From positions 62,001 to 126,000 of the forward strand of contig NZ_JAHESD010000002.1 in NCBI RefSeq assembly GCF_018598585.1: a DNA stretch of 64,000 nucleotides, written 5' to 3'. Positions 33,990-41,981 of this stretch are shown one piece after another (the stretch's first letter is position 1; every line of letters begins with the position of its first letter). This DNA comes from Chryseosolibacter indicum. GTDB lineage: Bacteria > Bacteroidota > Bacteroidia > Cytophagales > Cyclobacteriaceae. Made by a program: the position numbers and the translations under genes. The notes under the pieces were generated by a model, which did not search any database, was not told the origin of the DNA, and saw only the letters and a list, made by a program, of their open reading frames with translations.

Positions 33990-34574
33990 ATGGATCGTAG
34001 AGAAGCTATTAGACGAACTGCATGGATCATGGGGGGCATAGTATCAGCCCCTGCTATTGCTGCCGTTCTTAAAGGTTGTAAAGCAAAGCCAGAACTAGGA
34101 TGGAAGCCTGTTTTTCTTTCAGAAGAGCAGGCTGCTATTGTTTCAGAGATTGCTGAAATCATTATCCCTAAAACGGATACACCAGGAGCTAAAGATGCAG
34201 GTGTTCCTGGGTTTATTGATCTGATTTTAAAAGATGTATACAAGAAGGAAGACCAGGACCTTTTTCTTGAAGGTTTAAAAGCATTCAGTCAGGAGGCAGA
34301 GAAGGAAATGGGGGATTCGTTTCTTGAGCTAAGCCATGAACAGCAAAGCGAGTTAGTTAAAAAGAAACACGATGCCGCAATTCAGGCAGAACAGGAGTCT
34401 AAGTCGGCACAGAACAGGCCTTTTATTCTTGCAATGAAAGAGTTAACCATGCTGGGATTCTTTACTTCTGAACCTGGAGCAACTTTGGTATTGCAATATG
34501 AACCTGTACCAGGTGCATATAAAGGATGTATTCCGCTTGCCGAAGCCGGTAATGGAAGAACTTGGGCGACCTAG
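33990..34574 (+). CDS. Gluconate 2-dehydrogenase subunit 3 family protein (Tat-exported)
   Basis: A 194-residue accessory subunit. The N-terminus has a twin-arginine signal (RREAIRRTAWIMGGIVSAPAIAAVLKGC); the cysteine could serve as a lipid attachment site. The body matches the small subunit family: EEQAAIVSEIAEIIIPKTDTPGAKDAGVPGFID is diagnostic in parts (IIPKTDTPGAKDAGV). In gluconate dehydrogenase this subunit helps fold and export the flavin subunit. It follows the GMC gene by 28 nt and a strong terminator closes the unit. The cytochrome c subunit known from proteobacterial complexes is absent, so the electron acceptor is unknown. Confidence 0.93.
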   Translation: MDRREAIRRTAWIMGGIVSAPAIAAVLKGCKAKPELGWKPVFLSEEQAAIVSEIAEIIIPKTDTPGAKDAGVPGFIDLILKDVYKKEDQDLFLEGLKAFSQEAEKEMGDSFLELSHEQQSELVKKKHDAAIQAEQESKSAQNRPFILAMKELTMLGFFTSEPGATLVLQYEPVPGAYKGCIPLAEAGNGRTWAT

Positions 34575-34600
34575 AAAGCAATAAGTAGTAAGATAAATAC

Positions 34601-34642
34601 AAAAGGTAACGAATCATTTTACTTTGATTCGTTGCCTTTTTT
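34601..34642. terminator. Terminator after the GMC unit
   Basis: A 15-bp stem (AAAGGTAACGAATCA / TGATTCGTTGCCTTT, one G-T pair), eight-nt loop and a T run. Confidence 0.9.
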
Positions 34643-34680
34643 GCTTTATCAAGCTGAGCAGTCATCTGATGCACTTTTTC

Positions 34681-36522
34681 CTACCACCCAATTCCATAGT
34701 CTTCGCCATGATTACTAGATCCTCCCCAGAAGCTACCATGTTTCCAATCGAAGTAGATGGCGTTGATAGGTCCTGAGGTGCGATCGTCAAACGACAATTT
34801 GTATCCCATCTGAACAAGCTCTTTCCTTACGTAGGGAGGTGTACTTTCATGGAGTAAGATGTTCCCTGGTTTTGGCTTTCTGTCTTCTCCACCAAGAGAA
34901 AGATAGAATTGATAGGTGTTTATGTTGAAAGCTTCAGTTGCCTCTTGTACGTTCATACCGAATTCAACAACGTTAAGAAAGAATTGAAGAAGATTTTGAT
35001 CTTGTGTATCACCACCTTGAACCCCAAAGGAAAGATAAGGTTTTCCATCCTTCAATGCCATTGTAGGTGTTAAGGTTACACGGGGTCTTTTACCTGGCTC
35101 AACAACATTAAATGGATTTAATTTAGGGTCGGTAACAAAACTTTGCATTCGTTGGCTCATACCTATACCTGTACGTCCTGCGATACAAGAAGGAATCCAT
35201 CCGCCACTTGGAACTATAGACACAACCCATCCATCTTTGTCGGCGGCCTCAACTGAGGTAGTACCCAGCCAAACCTGGTCTAAATATTCCTGAGTTAATC
35301 CTGTTGAAGGCTTGTCAAGTGATGCATGGCTCCATTGTCTCAGATAATCCTGATAAGGATTGGTTTTCCCTTCAAAAGGGTAGGGATCTCCCGGTGTTAC
35401 TTTTGCATCATTCTTTTCCCAATTTAAACTCTTCAATCTCTCTTTTGCATACTCTTTAGAGAGCAATCCCTTAATAGGTTCTTCTGGCGCCAAGTATGGA
35501 TCGCCATAATAAAAGTCACGATCGGCAAAAGTCATGTTCATAACCTGGTAAAGCGTATGCATATACTTGGCAGAGTTAAAACCCATGCTTTTCAGATCAA
35601 CATTCTCAAGTATGTTAAGAGCTTGCAACATCATCGGTCCCTGCGTCCATTGAGAAAGCTTGTATACTTCAATTCCTTTGTAGTTCACTTTCAAAGGTTC
35701 TTCCTGTACGGGTTTCCATCGTGCAAGATCCTCAAGCGTAATCAATCCTCCCTGTTCTTTGCAACCACGAACAAATTCCTGTGCAATGTCTCCTTTGTAG
35801 AATCTGTCTTGTGCTGCATATATCGCTTCTTTTCTGCTTTTTCCTTTTTTTAATGCTTGTTGCTCTGCTTCAATCATCTTGCGAAGCGTTTGTAATAAAT
35901 CGGGTTGTTTAAATATCTCGCCTGCCTCTGGTGCTTCTCGAGGTTCGCCTAAATGAGGAAGAAAAACAGTTTTCGAATAGGGCCACTCTTTAATGCGTTC
36001 TTTTGTTCTTTCTATGCTATTTGCAGTCTGGGTTTCAATTGGATAGCCTTCAGCAAGCTGCATGGCAGGAGCAAGAACCTCTTTTAAACTCATTGTACCA
36101 TATTCTGCAAGCATCAGGCATAAACCACCAGGAGTACCAGGGGTCACCGCAGCAAGTGGTCCGTACTCAGGAGGATAGTTCATTCCTTTACTTTTGAAAA
36201 ATTCGGCAGTGGCACCCGTAGGAGCGACGCCTAACGCATTAATGCCAATAACTTTTCTTGTTTTAGGATTATATATCAAAGCTTGTGTTTCCCCTCCCCA
36301 GCTCAAAACATCCCACATAGTACAAGTAGCAGCAAGCATGGCGCATGAAGCATCCACAGCATTGCCACCCTTCTGAAAGATCATTGCTCCTGCTGTTGCA
36401 GCAAGTGGTTTGCCAGTTATTGCCATCCAGTTTTTTCCATGGAGCACCGGCTTCTGGGTCTGTTGGGCCAGCCCCGCCTGTATGGTTACAGCGAAAAGGA
36501 GTGGTGCGAAAAATTTCCTCAT
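34681..36522 (-). CDS. Gamma-glutamyltransferase family protein, second and diverged copy
   Basis: A 613-residue secreted Ntn-hydrolase with a Sec signal (MRKFFAPLLFAVTIQAGLAQ). The autoprocessing threonine is present at Thr421 (WLGTTSVEAADKDG), so maturation should occur. The glycine loop reads GVQGGDTQDQ, with Asp where classical enzymes have Ser (GTPGGS), and the substrate-binding regions differ from the first copy at 7.3-9.0 kb. This fits the GGT-like/acylase branch, where the substrate may not be glutathione. It is followed in the same direction by nothing, and preceded by an amidohydrolase gene 29 nt upstream, so the two probably share a transcript. Confidence 0.88.
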   Translation of the reverse strand: MRKFFAPLLFAVTIQAGLAQQTQKPVLHGKNWMAITGKPLAATAGAMIFQKGGNAVDASCAMLAATCTMWDVLSWGGETQALIYNPKTRKVIGINALGVAPTGATAEFFKSKGMNYPPEYGPLAAVTPGTPGGLCLMLAEYGTMSLKEVLAPAMQLAEGYPIETQTANSIERTKERIKEWPYSKTVFLPHLGEPREAPEAGEIFKQPDLLQTLRKMIEAEQQALKKGKSRKEAIYAAQDRFYKGDIAQEFVRGCKEQGGLITLEDLARWKPVQEEPLKVNYKGIEVYKLSQWTQGPMMLQALNILENVDLKSMGFNSAKYMHTLYQVMNMTFADRDFYYGDPYLAPEEPIKGLLSKEYAKERLKSLNWEKNDAKVTPGDPYPFEGKTNPYQDYLRQWSHASLDKPSTGLTQEYLDQVWLGTTSVEAADKDGWVVSIVPSGGWIPSCIAGRTGIGMSQRMQSFVTDPKLNPFNVVEPGKRPRVTLTPTMALKDGKPYLSFGVQGGDTQDQNLLQFFLNVVEFGMNVQEATEAFNINTYQFYLSLGGEDRKPKPGNILLHESTPPYVRKELVQMGYKLSFDDRTSGPINAIYFDWKHGSFWGGSSNHGEDYGIGW

Positions 36523-36551
36523 AGTAAAATTCAGGTTTAGGTTAGTTGTAA

Positions 36552-37925
36552 TTATTTCTTTCTTAATTTTTTCAGTTCGTCATCTAGGTGTTTTTTTCCA
36601 AGCCATTTGTTCCCGAGCATTACTCCTGCGATATTTTGCGTTTGCTTTATATCCACAAGTGGGTTGCCATTTAAGAGAACAAGGTCTGCAACCGCATCTT
36701 CCCGGATAATTCCACTATCACTTTTGCCGAGATACTTGGCTACGTTAACAGTTCCTGCCCTAAGTGCCTCATAAGGAGTCAGACCGGATAGTACAAGATA
36801 CTGCAATTCCTGATGGGTAGAAAAACCTGGAACGTTAAAAATTTGAGGTGCATCACAACCTAATAGTAACCCTACACCGTTTCGCTGACATTTGAGGATA
36901 AGTTTTCTTCTTAACGCAACAAATTCTTGGACTCTATCTGGATTATAAGTAGGATTATTAACAAGGTTTTGCTTGCTATTCACCCATTGCTCAATGGTCT
37001 CCGGTTTCATATAGACCAAGTTTGGATCAGCTTTAAAAACTTCTGCAGTATAATCAGGATGAAACCATCGCTCTGCTAGCGATTGTGTTGGTACTACCCA
37101 GATGTTGTTTTGTTTAAGCTGTTGAATTAACTCCGGTATTCGTGTAGTATCAACTTTATCGGCTACATTCATTCCAAATAATCCGGTTTGTTGCTCTACC
37201 ATTTTGTTGATGCCAGGAACAAGACCTTCAATAAATCCATCCATGTGATCAATGGACGAGTATCGGGATTCAATAGCATGCCATACGCCTACTCCGAATG
37301 ATACATGGCCAACGAAAGGAATTCCTACTTCCTTGGCTGTAGAGGCAATTGCGTCAAATTTTTCACGACTTAAACCAGGGTGAAGCTTTAAATAGTCATA
37401 GCCGGCTTCTTTTTGTTTACGTACCATGGCGGCACCTTCTTCTGCAGAGCGCACACTCATGCCATTAAAGGATGGACCGGTAGTGTAGAAATGAGGGCCG
37501 AGAATTTCACTGGAATTGATTTTACTTCTTAACTCTAAATGTTTAGGATGGCCGAGCATTCCTCTGATAGTAGTGATGCCGTTTGCAACAAAAAGAGTAA
37601 GCACTTCTTTCATGGGAGTGATGTCATCTATCGGCGGAACATGAGCATGCATTTCTGCCAGGCCTGGTATTAAGTACTTGTCCTTGCTATTGACGATAAA
37701 AGCATTTTTAGGATACTTAACAGACTTACTGTTTCCGATCTGTTTAATCTTACCATTCCGGACTATGACCGTTTGATCTTCAAGTATCTTGTCTGAATCC
37801 ATAGTTATTACATTTACATGTAGGAATACAACTTCCCTGGAAACATTATCAACAGGCTGTTGACCTTTTGCTATCGAAGCAAAGAAAATTAAGGTTAAAA
37901 GCAGGAAGATCTTTAGGTTCATCAT
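36552..37925 (-). CDS. Secreted amidohydrolase (metal-dependent, imidazolonepropionase-like)
   Basis: A 457-residue protein with a Sec signal (MNLKIFLLLTLIFFASIAKGQ). The amidohydrolase metal sites are recognisable: HxH in LAEMHAHVPP, carboxylated-lysine candidate in YDYLKLHPG, histidines in FVGHVSFG and SIDHMDG, and the catalytic Asp in LLGCDAPQIF. The C-terminal small beta-sandwich typical of the superfamily closes the chain (ADLVLLNGNPLVDI). Secreted relatives are dipeptidases or prolidases. The close link to a GGT-family gene suggests both act on the same exported small peptides or amides. Two ATG codons (37925, 37922) are possible starts. Confidence 0.9.
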   Translation of the reverse strand: MMNLKIFLLLTLIFFASIAKGQQPVDNVSREVVFLHVNVITMDSDKILEDQTVIVRNGKIKQIGNSKSVKYPKNAFIVNSKDKYLIPGLAEMHAHVPPIDDITPMKEVLTLFVANGITTIRGMLGHPKHLELRSKINSSEILGPHFYTTGPSFNGMSVRSAEEGAAMVRKQKEAGYDYLKLHPGLSREKFDAIASTAKEVGIPFVGHVSFGVGVWHAIESRYSSIDHMDGFIEGLVPGINKMVEQQTGLFGMNVADKVDTTRIPELIQQLKQNNIWVVPTQSLAERWFHPDYTAEVFKADPNLVYMKPETIEQWVNSKQNLVNNPTYNPDRVQEFVALRRKLILKCQRNGVGLLLGCDAPQIFNVPGFSTHQELQYLVLSGLTPYEALRAGTVNVAKYLGKSDSGIIREDAVADLVLLNGNPLVDIKQTQNIAGVMLGNKWLGKKHLDDELKKLRKK

Positions 37926-38026
37926 GTCGGTTTTTTCTTATGAATCTCTACAAAATAGAATCAAGCGTCCTTAAAAAATAGCTGAAGGGTTTTTTGAATT
38001 GTTAGAAGGTTGTAAAACTATTTTTT

Positions 38027-38692
38027 GTGTTAAAAACAGTGCGTATCTTACGGGAAATTTTAAACGGATTGAACCAGGCTCAAACCATATTGCAATATCA
38101 GCCGATGCTTCAGAACATTGCCATGAAAATGCTTAAATGTAAGGCAGATGCTGAGGACATTGTGCAGGAGACCTTTATTAAATGGCTCAATACCGAACAG
38201 GAGAAGATTAAGAATACTAGGGCTTATTTGATAACATCGGTAAGAAATAATTGTATTAATCACATTAAAACGCTTCAAAGAAAGAAGGAGGAGTACCTAG
38301 ACAATTTCCAATGGCCGGAGTTCATCGAAAAGTTTAAAGACACAGACTTTTCAGGAATTGACATCGAAGCAAAACTTGCTGAAGCGTTTCATATACTTCA
38401 GGATAAACTTGAACCACTGGAACGTGCTGTATATCTTTTAAAGGAAGTATTTGATTTTGACTACCAGATGCTTCAGGACATTTTAGACAAAAAACAGGAC
38501 CACTGCCGCCAGCTTTTGTGCCGTGCAAAGAAAAAGCTGAATGAAGAAAAAGCTCATTTGAATGCTGTATTCCAGCCGAAAAAAACTGCGCTTCTCGAAA
38601 GTTTTAGCAATGCCTGCGACCTTAATCATATTGGTACATTCGTTTCTGAATTGAGAAACGATATTGCGGCCGCTATTTCAAAAAAAATATAA
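38027..38692 (+). CDS. ECF-type RNA polymerase sigma factor
   Basis: A sigma-70-like protein of about 221 residues. Region 2 is at about residues 24-90 (CKADAEDIVQETFIKWLN is the hallmark D-A-E-D-I-V-Q-E-T-F), and region 4 at about 125-180 (LEPLERAVYLLKEVFDFDYQMLQDIL, KKQDHCRQLLCRAKKKL). Start codon is uncertain: GTG at 38027 gives the fullest region 2, with another GTG at 38039. No anti-sigma factor gene is adjacent, unlike most ECF sigma loci. Divergent from the amidohydrolase gene across 100 nt. An inverted repeat lies between this gene and the desaturase gene. Confidence 0.88.
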   Translation: MLKTVRILREILNGLNQAQTILQYQPMLQNIAMKMLKCKADAEDIVQETFIKWLNTEQEKIKNTRAYLITSVRNNCINHIKTLQRKKEEYLDNFQWPEFIEKFKDTDFSGIDIEAKLAEAFHILQDKLEPLERAVYLLKEVFDFDYQMLQDILDKKQDHCRQLLCRAKKKLNEEKAHLNAVFQPKKTALLESFSNACDLNHIGTFVSELRNDIAAAISKKI

Positions 38693-38757
38693 ATTTTTTT
38701 ATAAATCTGTCACAAACTGAGCACCCTGTTGTCCTATATGCGAGAGCATGTCGTACC

Positions 38758-38788
38758 TTTTACGGCCGCTCTGGAGTAAACCGTAAAA
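38758..38788. repeat. Inverted repeat upstream of the desaturase gene
   Basis: Perfect 8-bp inverted repeat TTTTACGG (38758-38765) / CCGTAAAA (38781-38788) with a 15-nt spacer, 21 nt before the desaturase start codon. It has the size of a dimeric regulator site. It could alternatively be an RNA hairpin in the leader. Confidence 0.5.
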
Positions 38789-38808
38789 CCTGTAAATTTT
38801 TTTCTTTC

Positions 38809-39579
38809 ATGGAAGTTATTTTGATTTTTTTCGTGGCGCATTGGTATTTGTCGCTGTTTTTCCAAACATTCTTTTTGCATCGTTATGCTTCACACAGAGC
38901 ATTTACGATGAATAAGACAACAGAGAAAGTATTTTTCGTATTGACTTGGATATTCCAGGGCTCAAATTACTTAAGTCCTTATGGATACGGAGTAATGCAT
39001 AGAATGCATCATGCATTTGCAGACACAGAGGATGATCCACATTCTCCTAAGTATGATGAGACTATCTGGAATATGATGTGGAAGACAAAAACCATTTATT
39101 CAGCAATTGCAAACAAGCGCATGATTCCAGACAAACGCTTTACGGAGGGAGTTCCCCAATGGGAAGCTTTTGATAAGTTTGCGCGTTCGTGGCCTTCTCG
39201 CTTATTCTGGGGCATCATTTATACCCTTGTATACGTGCAGTTTGCAACTACATGGTGGTTATGGTTACTGTTGCCGATTCAGTTTTTGATGAGCCCAGTT
39301 CACGGTGCTATTATCAACTGGTTTGCTCATAAATATGGATATAGAAATTTCGAAGTGAAGGATACATCAATGAATTTTTTACCAGTTGATTTCCTGATGA
39401 TGGGAGAGAGCTATCACAACAATCACCATAAGTTTGGTTCAAGAGCCAACTTTGGTGGTATTCGTTGGCACGAAATTGACCCGACCTATCAAGTAATTAA
39501 ATTATTGGATAAGTTGAAAATAATAAAGATCGCAAGGCAAAAAGAGGTACATCTCGAAAATGTGCAAAAAGCTGCCTGA
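38809..39579 (+). CDS. Fatty acid (acyl-CoA type) desaturase
   Basis: A 256-residue membrane di-iron desaturase that introduces a cis double bond into acyl chains, used to adjust membrane fluidity. The three histidine boxes are present: HRYASH (HX4H), HRMHH (HX2HH) and HNNHH (HX2HH). Hydrophobic segments include LIFFVAHWYLSLFFQTFFL near the N-terminus and WWLWLLLPIQFLM in the middle. The length is at the short end for delta-9 desaturases but all metal ligands are there. A possible regulator site lies immediately upstream and the ECF sigma gene precedes it, so cold or membrane-stress control is plausible but unproven. Confidence 0.93.
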   Translation: MEVILIFFVAHWYLSLFFQTFFLHRYASHRAFTMNKTTEKVFFVLTWIFQGSNYLSPYGYGVMHRMHHAFADTEDDPHSPKYDETIWNMMWKTKTIYSAIANKRMIPDKRFTEGVPQWEAFDKFARSWPSRLFWGIIYTLVYVQFATTWWLWLLLPIQFLMSPVHGAIINWFAHKYGYRNFEVKDTSMNFLPVDFLMMGESYHNNHHKFGSRANFGGIRWHEIDPTYQVIKLLDKLKIIKIARQKEVHLENVQKAA

Positions 39580-39603
39580 TTATAATTTTCAAATGACAAC
39601 AAG

Positions 39604-39632
39604 AAAGGTACCCATAGCGAGTACCTTTTTTA
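39604..39632. terminator. Terminator after the desaturase gene
   Basis: Eight-bp stem AAAGGTAC / GTACCTTT (39604-39611 and 39621-39628), 9-nt loop, TTTTTATTTT tail. Confidence 0.85.
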
Positions 39633-39660
39633 TTTTCCTTACAAGGAATAAATTGCCAAC

Positions 39661-40605
39661 ATGCAAACAAGCCGAAGAGAGTTCGTAAAATGCTTAGCAT
39701 CAACAGTTGCGGCGCTAAGTGCCCTTTCACAAACTTTTGCAGAAAGCAAGCGAGTAAAGTTAGTCCAGGTAGAAGGGAGCCCCATATCTGTTTTCTCCAG
39801 GCACCTTCATTGGCTTGATTACTCAGAAGTAGCAAAGACCGCAAAACTTATTGGTTTTGATGGCGTAGACTTAACCGTAAGACCTAAGGGACACGTTCTA
39901 CCTGAAAACGTAAAAACGGAGTTACCTAAGGCAACTGAGGCTATAAGAAGAGAAGGTCTGGAAATCTATGAAATTACTACAGCCATTTCTGACGCCAATG
40001 AAGAAGCGGAGGCAATATTGGGTGTTATGAGGAATCTAGGGATAAGATTCTATAGGCTCAATTGGTTTAAGTATGATGAAAACTTGTCAATGCAGGAGAA
40101 CCTGAAAAGCATAAAAGCAAAGGTTCATAGAATTGCCGCACTTAATAAAAAATATAAAGTTCACGGAGCCTATCAGAACCATGCGGGTGCTGGATTTGGA
40201 GCTTCTGTATGGGATCTGTTTGAAGTGCTAAAAGACTTTGATCCAGATTACATAGGTTGTCAGTTTGATGTTTGCCATGCTACTGTTGAAGGTGTGAACT
40301 CATGGGTAAATGATTTTAAAATTATACATCCATACATCAAGACATATAATTTGAAAGATTTTCAATGGGTTAAAAAGAATGGCAAGTGGATTGACGAAGA
40401 TGTGCCACTGGGCCAGGGAAATGTAGACTTCGTTAAGTTCTTCGAACTTGTATCAAAATACAACGTAAAAGGTCCTGTTTCAATGCACTATGAATATCCG
40501 TTGGGCGGTGCGGAAAGCGGTGCCACTGCCATTACGATTTCAAAAGAAGAAGTGATTGAAGCAATGGGTAACGATTTGGGAAAAGCAAGAAAGTGGATCA
40601 GCTGA
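39661..40605 (+). CDS. Tat-exported sugar phosphate isomerase/epimerase-like TIM-barrel protein
   Basis: A 314-residue protein with a twin-arginine signal (TSRREFVKCLASTVAALSAL). The mature part is a xylose-isomerase-like (AP endonuclease 2 family) TIM barrel: LIGFDGVDLTVRPKGHV, AYQNHAGAGFGASVWDL, IGCQFDVCHATVEG, YNLKDFQW and PLGQGNVDFVKFFELV carry the family's metal and substrate positions (E/H/D/H set). Exported members are common in Bacteroidota and act on keto-sugars or glycosides; the precise reaction is unknown. It is a stand-alone unit 5 kb from the GMC pair, with which it could cooperate in oxidative glycoside breakdown. Confidence 0.88.
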   Translation: MQTSRREFVKCLASTVAALSALSQTFAESKRVKLVQVEGSPISVFSRHLHWLDYSEVAKTAKLIGFDGVDLTVRPKGHVLPENVKTELPKATEAIRREGLEIYEITTAISDANEEAEAILGVMRNLGIRFYRLNWFKYDENLSMQENLKSIKAKVHRIAALNKKYKVHGAYQNHAGAGFGASVWDLFEVLKDFDPDYIGCQFDVCHATVEGVNSWVNDFKIIHPYIKTYNLKDFQWVKKNGKWIDEDVPLGQGNVDFVKFFELVSKYNVKGPVSMHYEYPLGGAESGATAITISKEEVIEAMGNDLGKARKWIS

Positions 40606-40628
40606 TGTAATGTCAACTGCTGATCCAC
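40593..40628. terminator. Inverted repeat at the end of the TIM-barrel gene
   Basis: Ten-bp perfect inverted repeat GTGGATCAGC / GCTGATCCAC, 16-nt loop. Its left arm includes the last coding bases. There is no immediate T run (a short one follows 20 nt later), so termination is probable but not certain. Confidence 0.5.
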
Positions 40629-40671
40629 CCTCTGCGTTAAATCTTTTTTGGATTATCGGTATTGGGACGAA

Positions 40672-41904
40672 TTAATTTTTGTCGTTGTCGCTAGTACCAC
40701 TATTGCCACTCTTGTTACTGTTGCCACCACCACTTCTTCGATTTTTATTTCTTCCCTTCCTCTTAGCATAAACAAAGGGTGCTGCTACCGCCCCGGCAGC
40801 TTTGTGAAATGCATCTAATGCAGCTTGTGACTGCTCTTCAGTAACTTCTTTGTCTGTTTTCTTTTCGACTGGTCTGGCTCTAGCACTATGATCAACCTTA
40901 CGTTTCATTCTTTCAGTTTCAAGATCAGTCTTAGATTCAGGATGCTCCCTATTTAATTGTTGCTTCATCTGGTTAGATGTTTTTTTATTCAAAATAGCAC
41001 CATTGTCATCTTCACCTTTTGTTGAAACAGCTCCCTCTACCGGCTCAACCTTTACGCCATAAGTGTCCGCATAGACCTTCGTGAACTCAGCTCCAAACAG
41101 AAGAATCAATCCGGCATAAGAGACCCAAAGCATAATTAGTATAACAGAACCCGCCGCCCCATAAGTTGAACCGGGATCAGAATTTCCGAAATAAAGACCT
41201 AGCGCAAACTTCGCTACTACAAACAAGAGAGAGGTGAGCAATGCACCCACCCAAACGTCTTTCCATCGAATTTTTGCATCTGGTAAAAATTTATATATCG
41301 AAGCAAAAAGCAGCGTGACAATTCCCAACGAAATAACTATGTCTGCTGCCCTGAAGACTACCACTAATGCATCACTTAAATGAGAGGCAACCCAATCACT
41401 TACAGCTGAGAGAGCAGCGGAAAGTACAAGGGAAACGAGAAGAAGAAAGCCAATTACCAGAATTAAACCGAATGAGAAAACGCGATCTCTGATAAGTTTT
41501 ACAATCGCTTGTTTAGGTTTCGGTTTAACTTCCCACATCTTGTTAAGAATTTGCTGCAATTGGTAAAAAATCCCCGTTGCACCGAAAATAAGAGTAGCAG
41601 CACTGAGTATTGATGAGAGCACCGTTCCTTTATTGGTACTTGCTTTAGCTACCATTTGTTGTACATCGTTTGCCGTATTACCACCAACGAGACCTCCAAT
41701 TTGGGTACTTAATTGATTTGTTACTGCTTCGTCACCAAAAAAATAGCCCGCTAAATTAATTATAATAACAAGAAGTCCAGGTAAAGAGAAAATAGTATAC
41801 CAAGCAATTATAATACTGTTGTTAAAGGGATCTCTTTCTTTAAAAACGATAAAAGTATCTTTTAATAACAACACAAAGTTTTTAATCCTACGCCACAATT
41901 TCAT
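40672..41904 (-). CDS. YihY/BrkB-family inner-membrane protein
   Basis: A 410-residue protein with about six hydrophobic segments in residues 35-270 (IAWYTIFSLPGLLVIIINLAGYFFG, LVIGFLLLVSLVLSAAL, LLFASIYKFLPDAKIRWKDV). The YihY/BrkB signature (AWYTIFSLPGLLV; FLPDAKIRWKDVWVGALLTSLLF; YGAAGSVILIMLWVSYAGLILLFGAEFT in parts) is clear. The last 130 residues are hydrophilic and basic, ending KGRNKNRRSGGGNSNKSG, probably a cytoplasmic tail. Start taken at MKLWRRIKNF; an upstream ATG at 41958 would add 18 residues. The family was once called ribonuclease BN by mistake; its function is unknown. Confidence 0.92.
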   Translation of the reverse strand: MKLWRRIKNFVLLLKDTFIVFKERDPFNNSIIIAWYTIFSLPGLLVIIINLAGYFFGDEAVTNQLSTQIGGLVGGNTANDVQQMVAKASTNKGTVLSSILSAATLIFGATGIFYQLQQILNKMWEVKPKPKQAIVKLIRDRVFSFGLILVIGFLLLVSLVLSAALSAVSDWVASHLSDALVVVFRAADIVISLGIVTLLFASIYKFLPDAKIRWKDVWVGALLTSLLFVVAKFALGLYFGNSDPGSTYGAAGSVILIMLWVSYAGLILLFGAEFTKVYADTYGVKVEPVEGAVSTKGEDDNGAILNKKTSNQMKQQLNREHPESKTDLETERMKRKVDHSARARPVEKKTDKEVTEEQSQAALDAFHKAAGAVAAPFVYAKRKGRNKNRRSGGGNSNKSGNSGTSDNDKN

Positions 41905-41981
41905 GTCAGTATATTTTACTGATGCAGACGGGAAAAAAATGTGCCGATGCGGCGGCATTATTTATATTTAATGCAGAAGTA

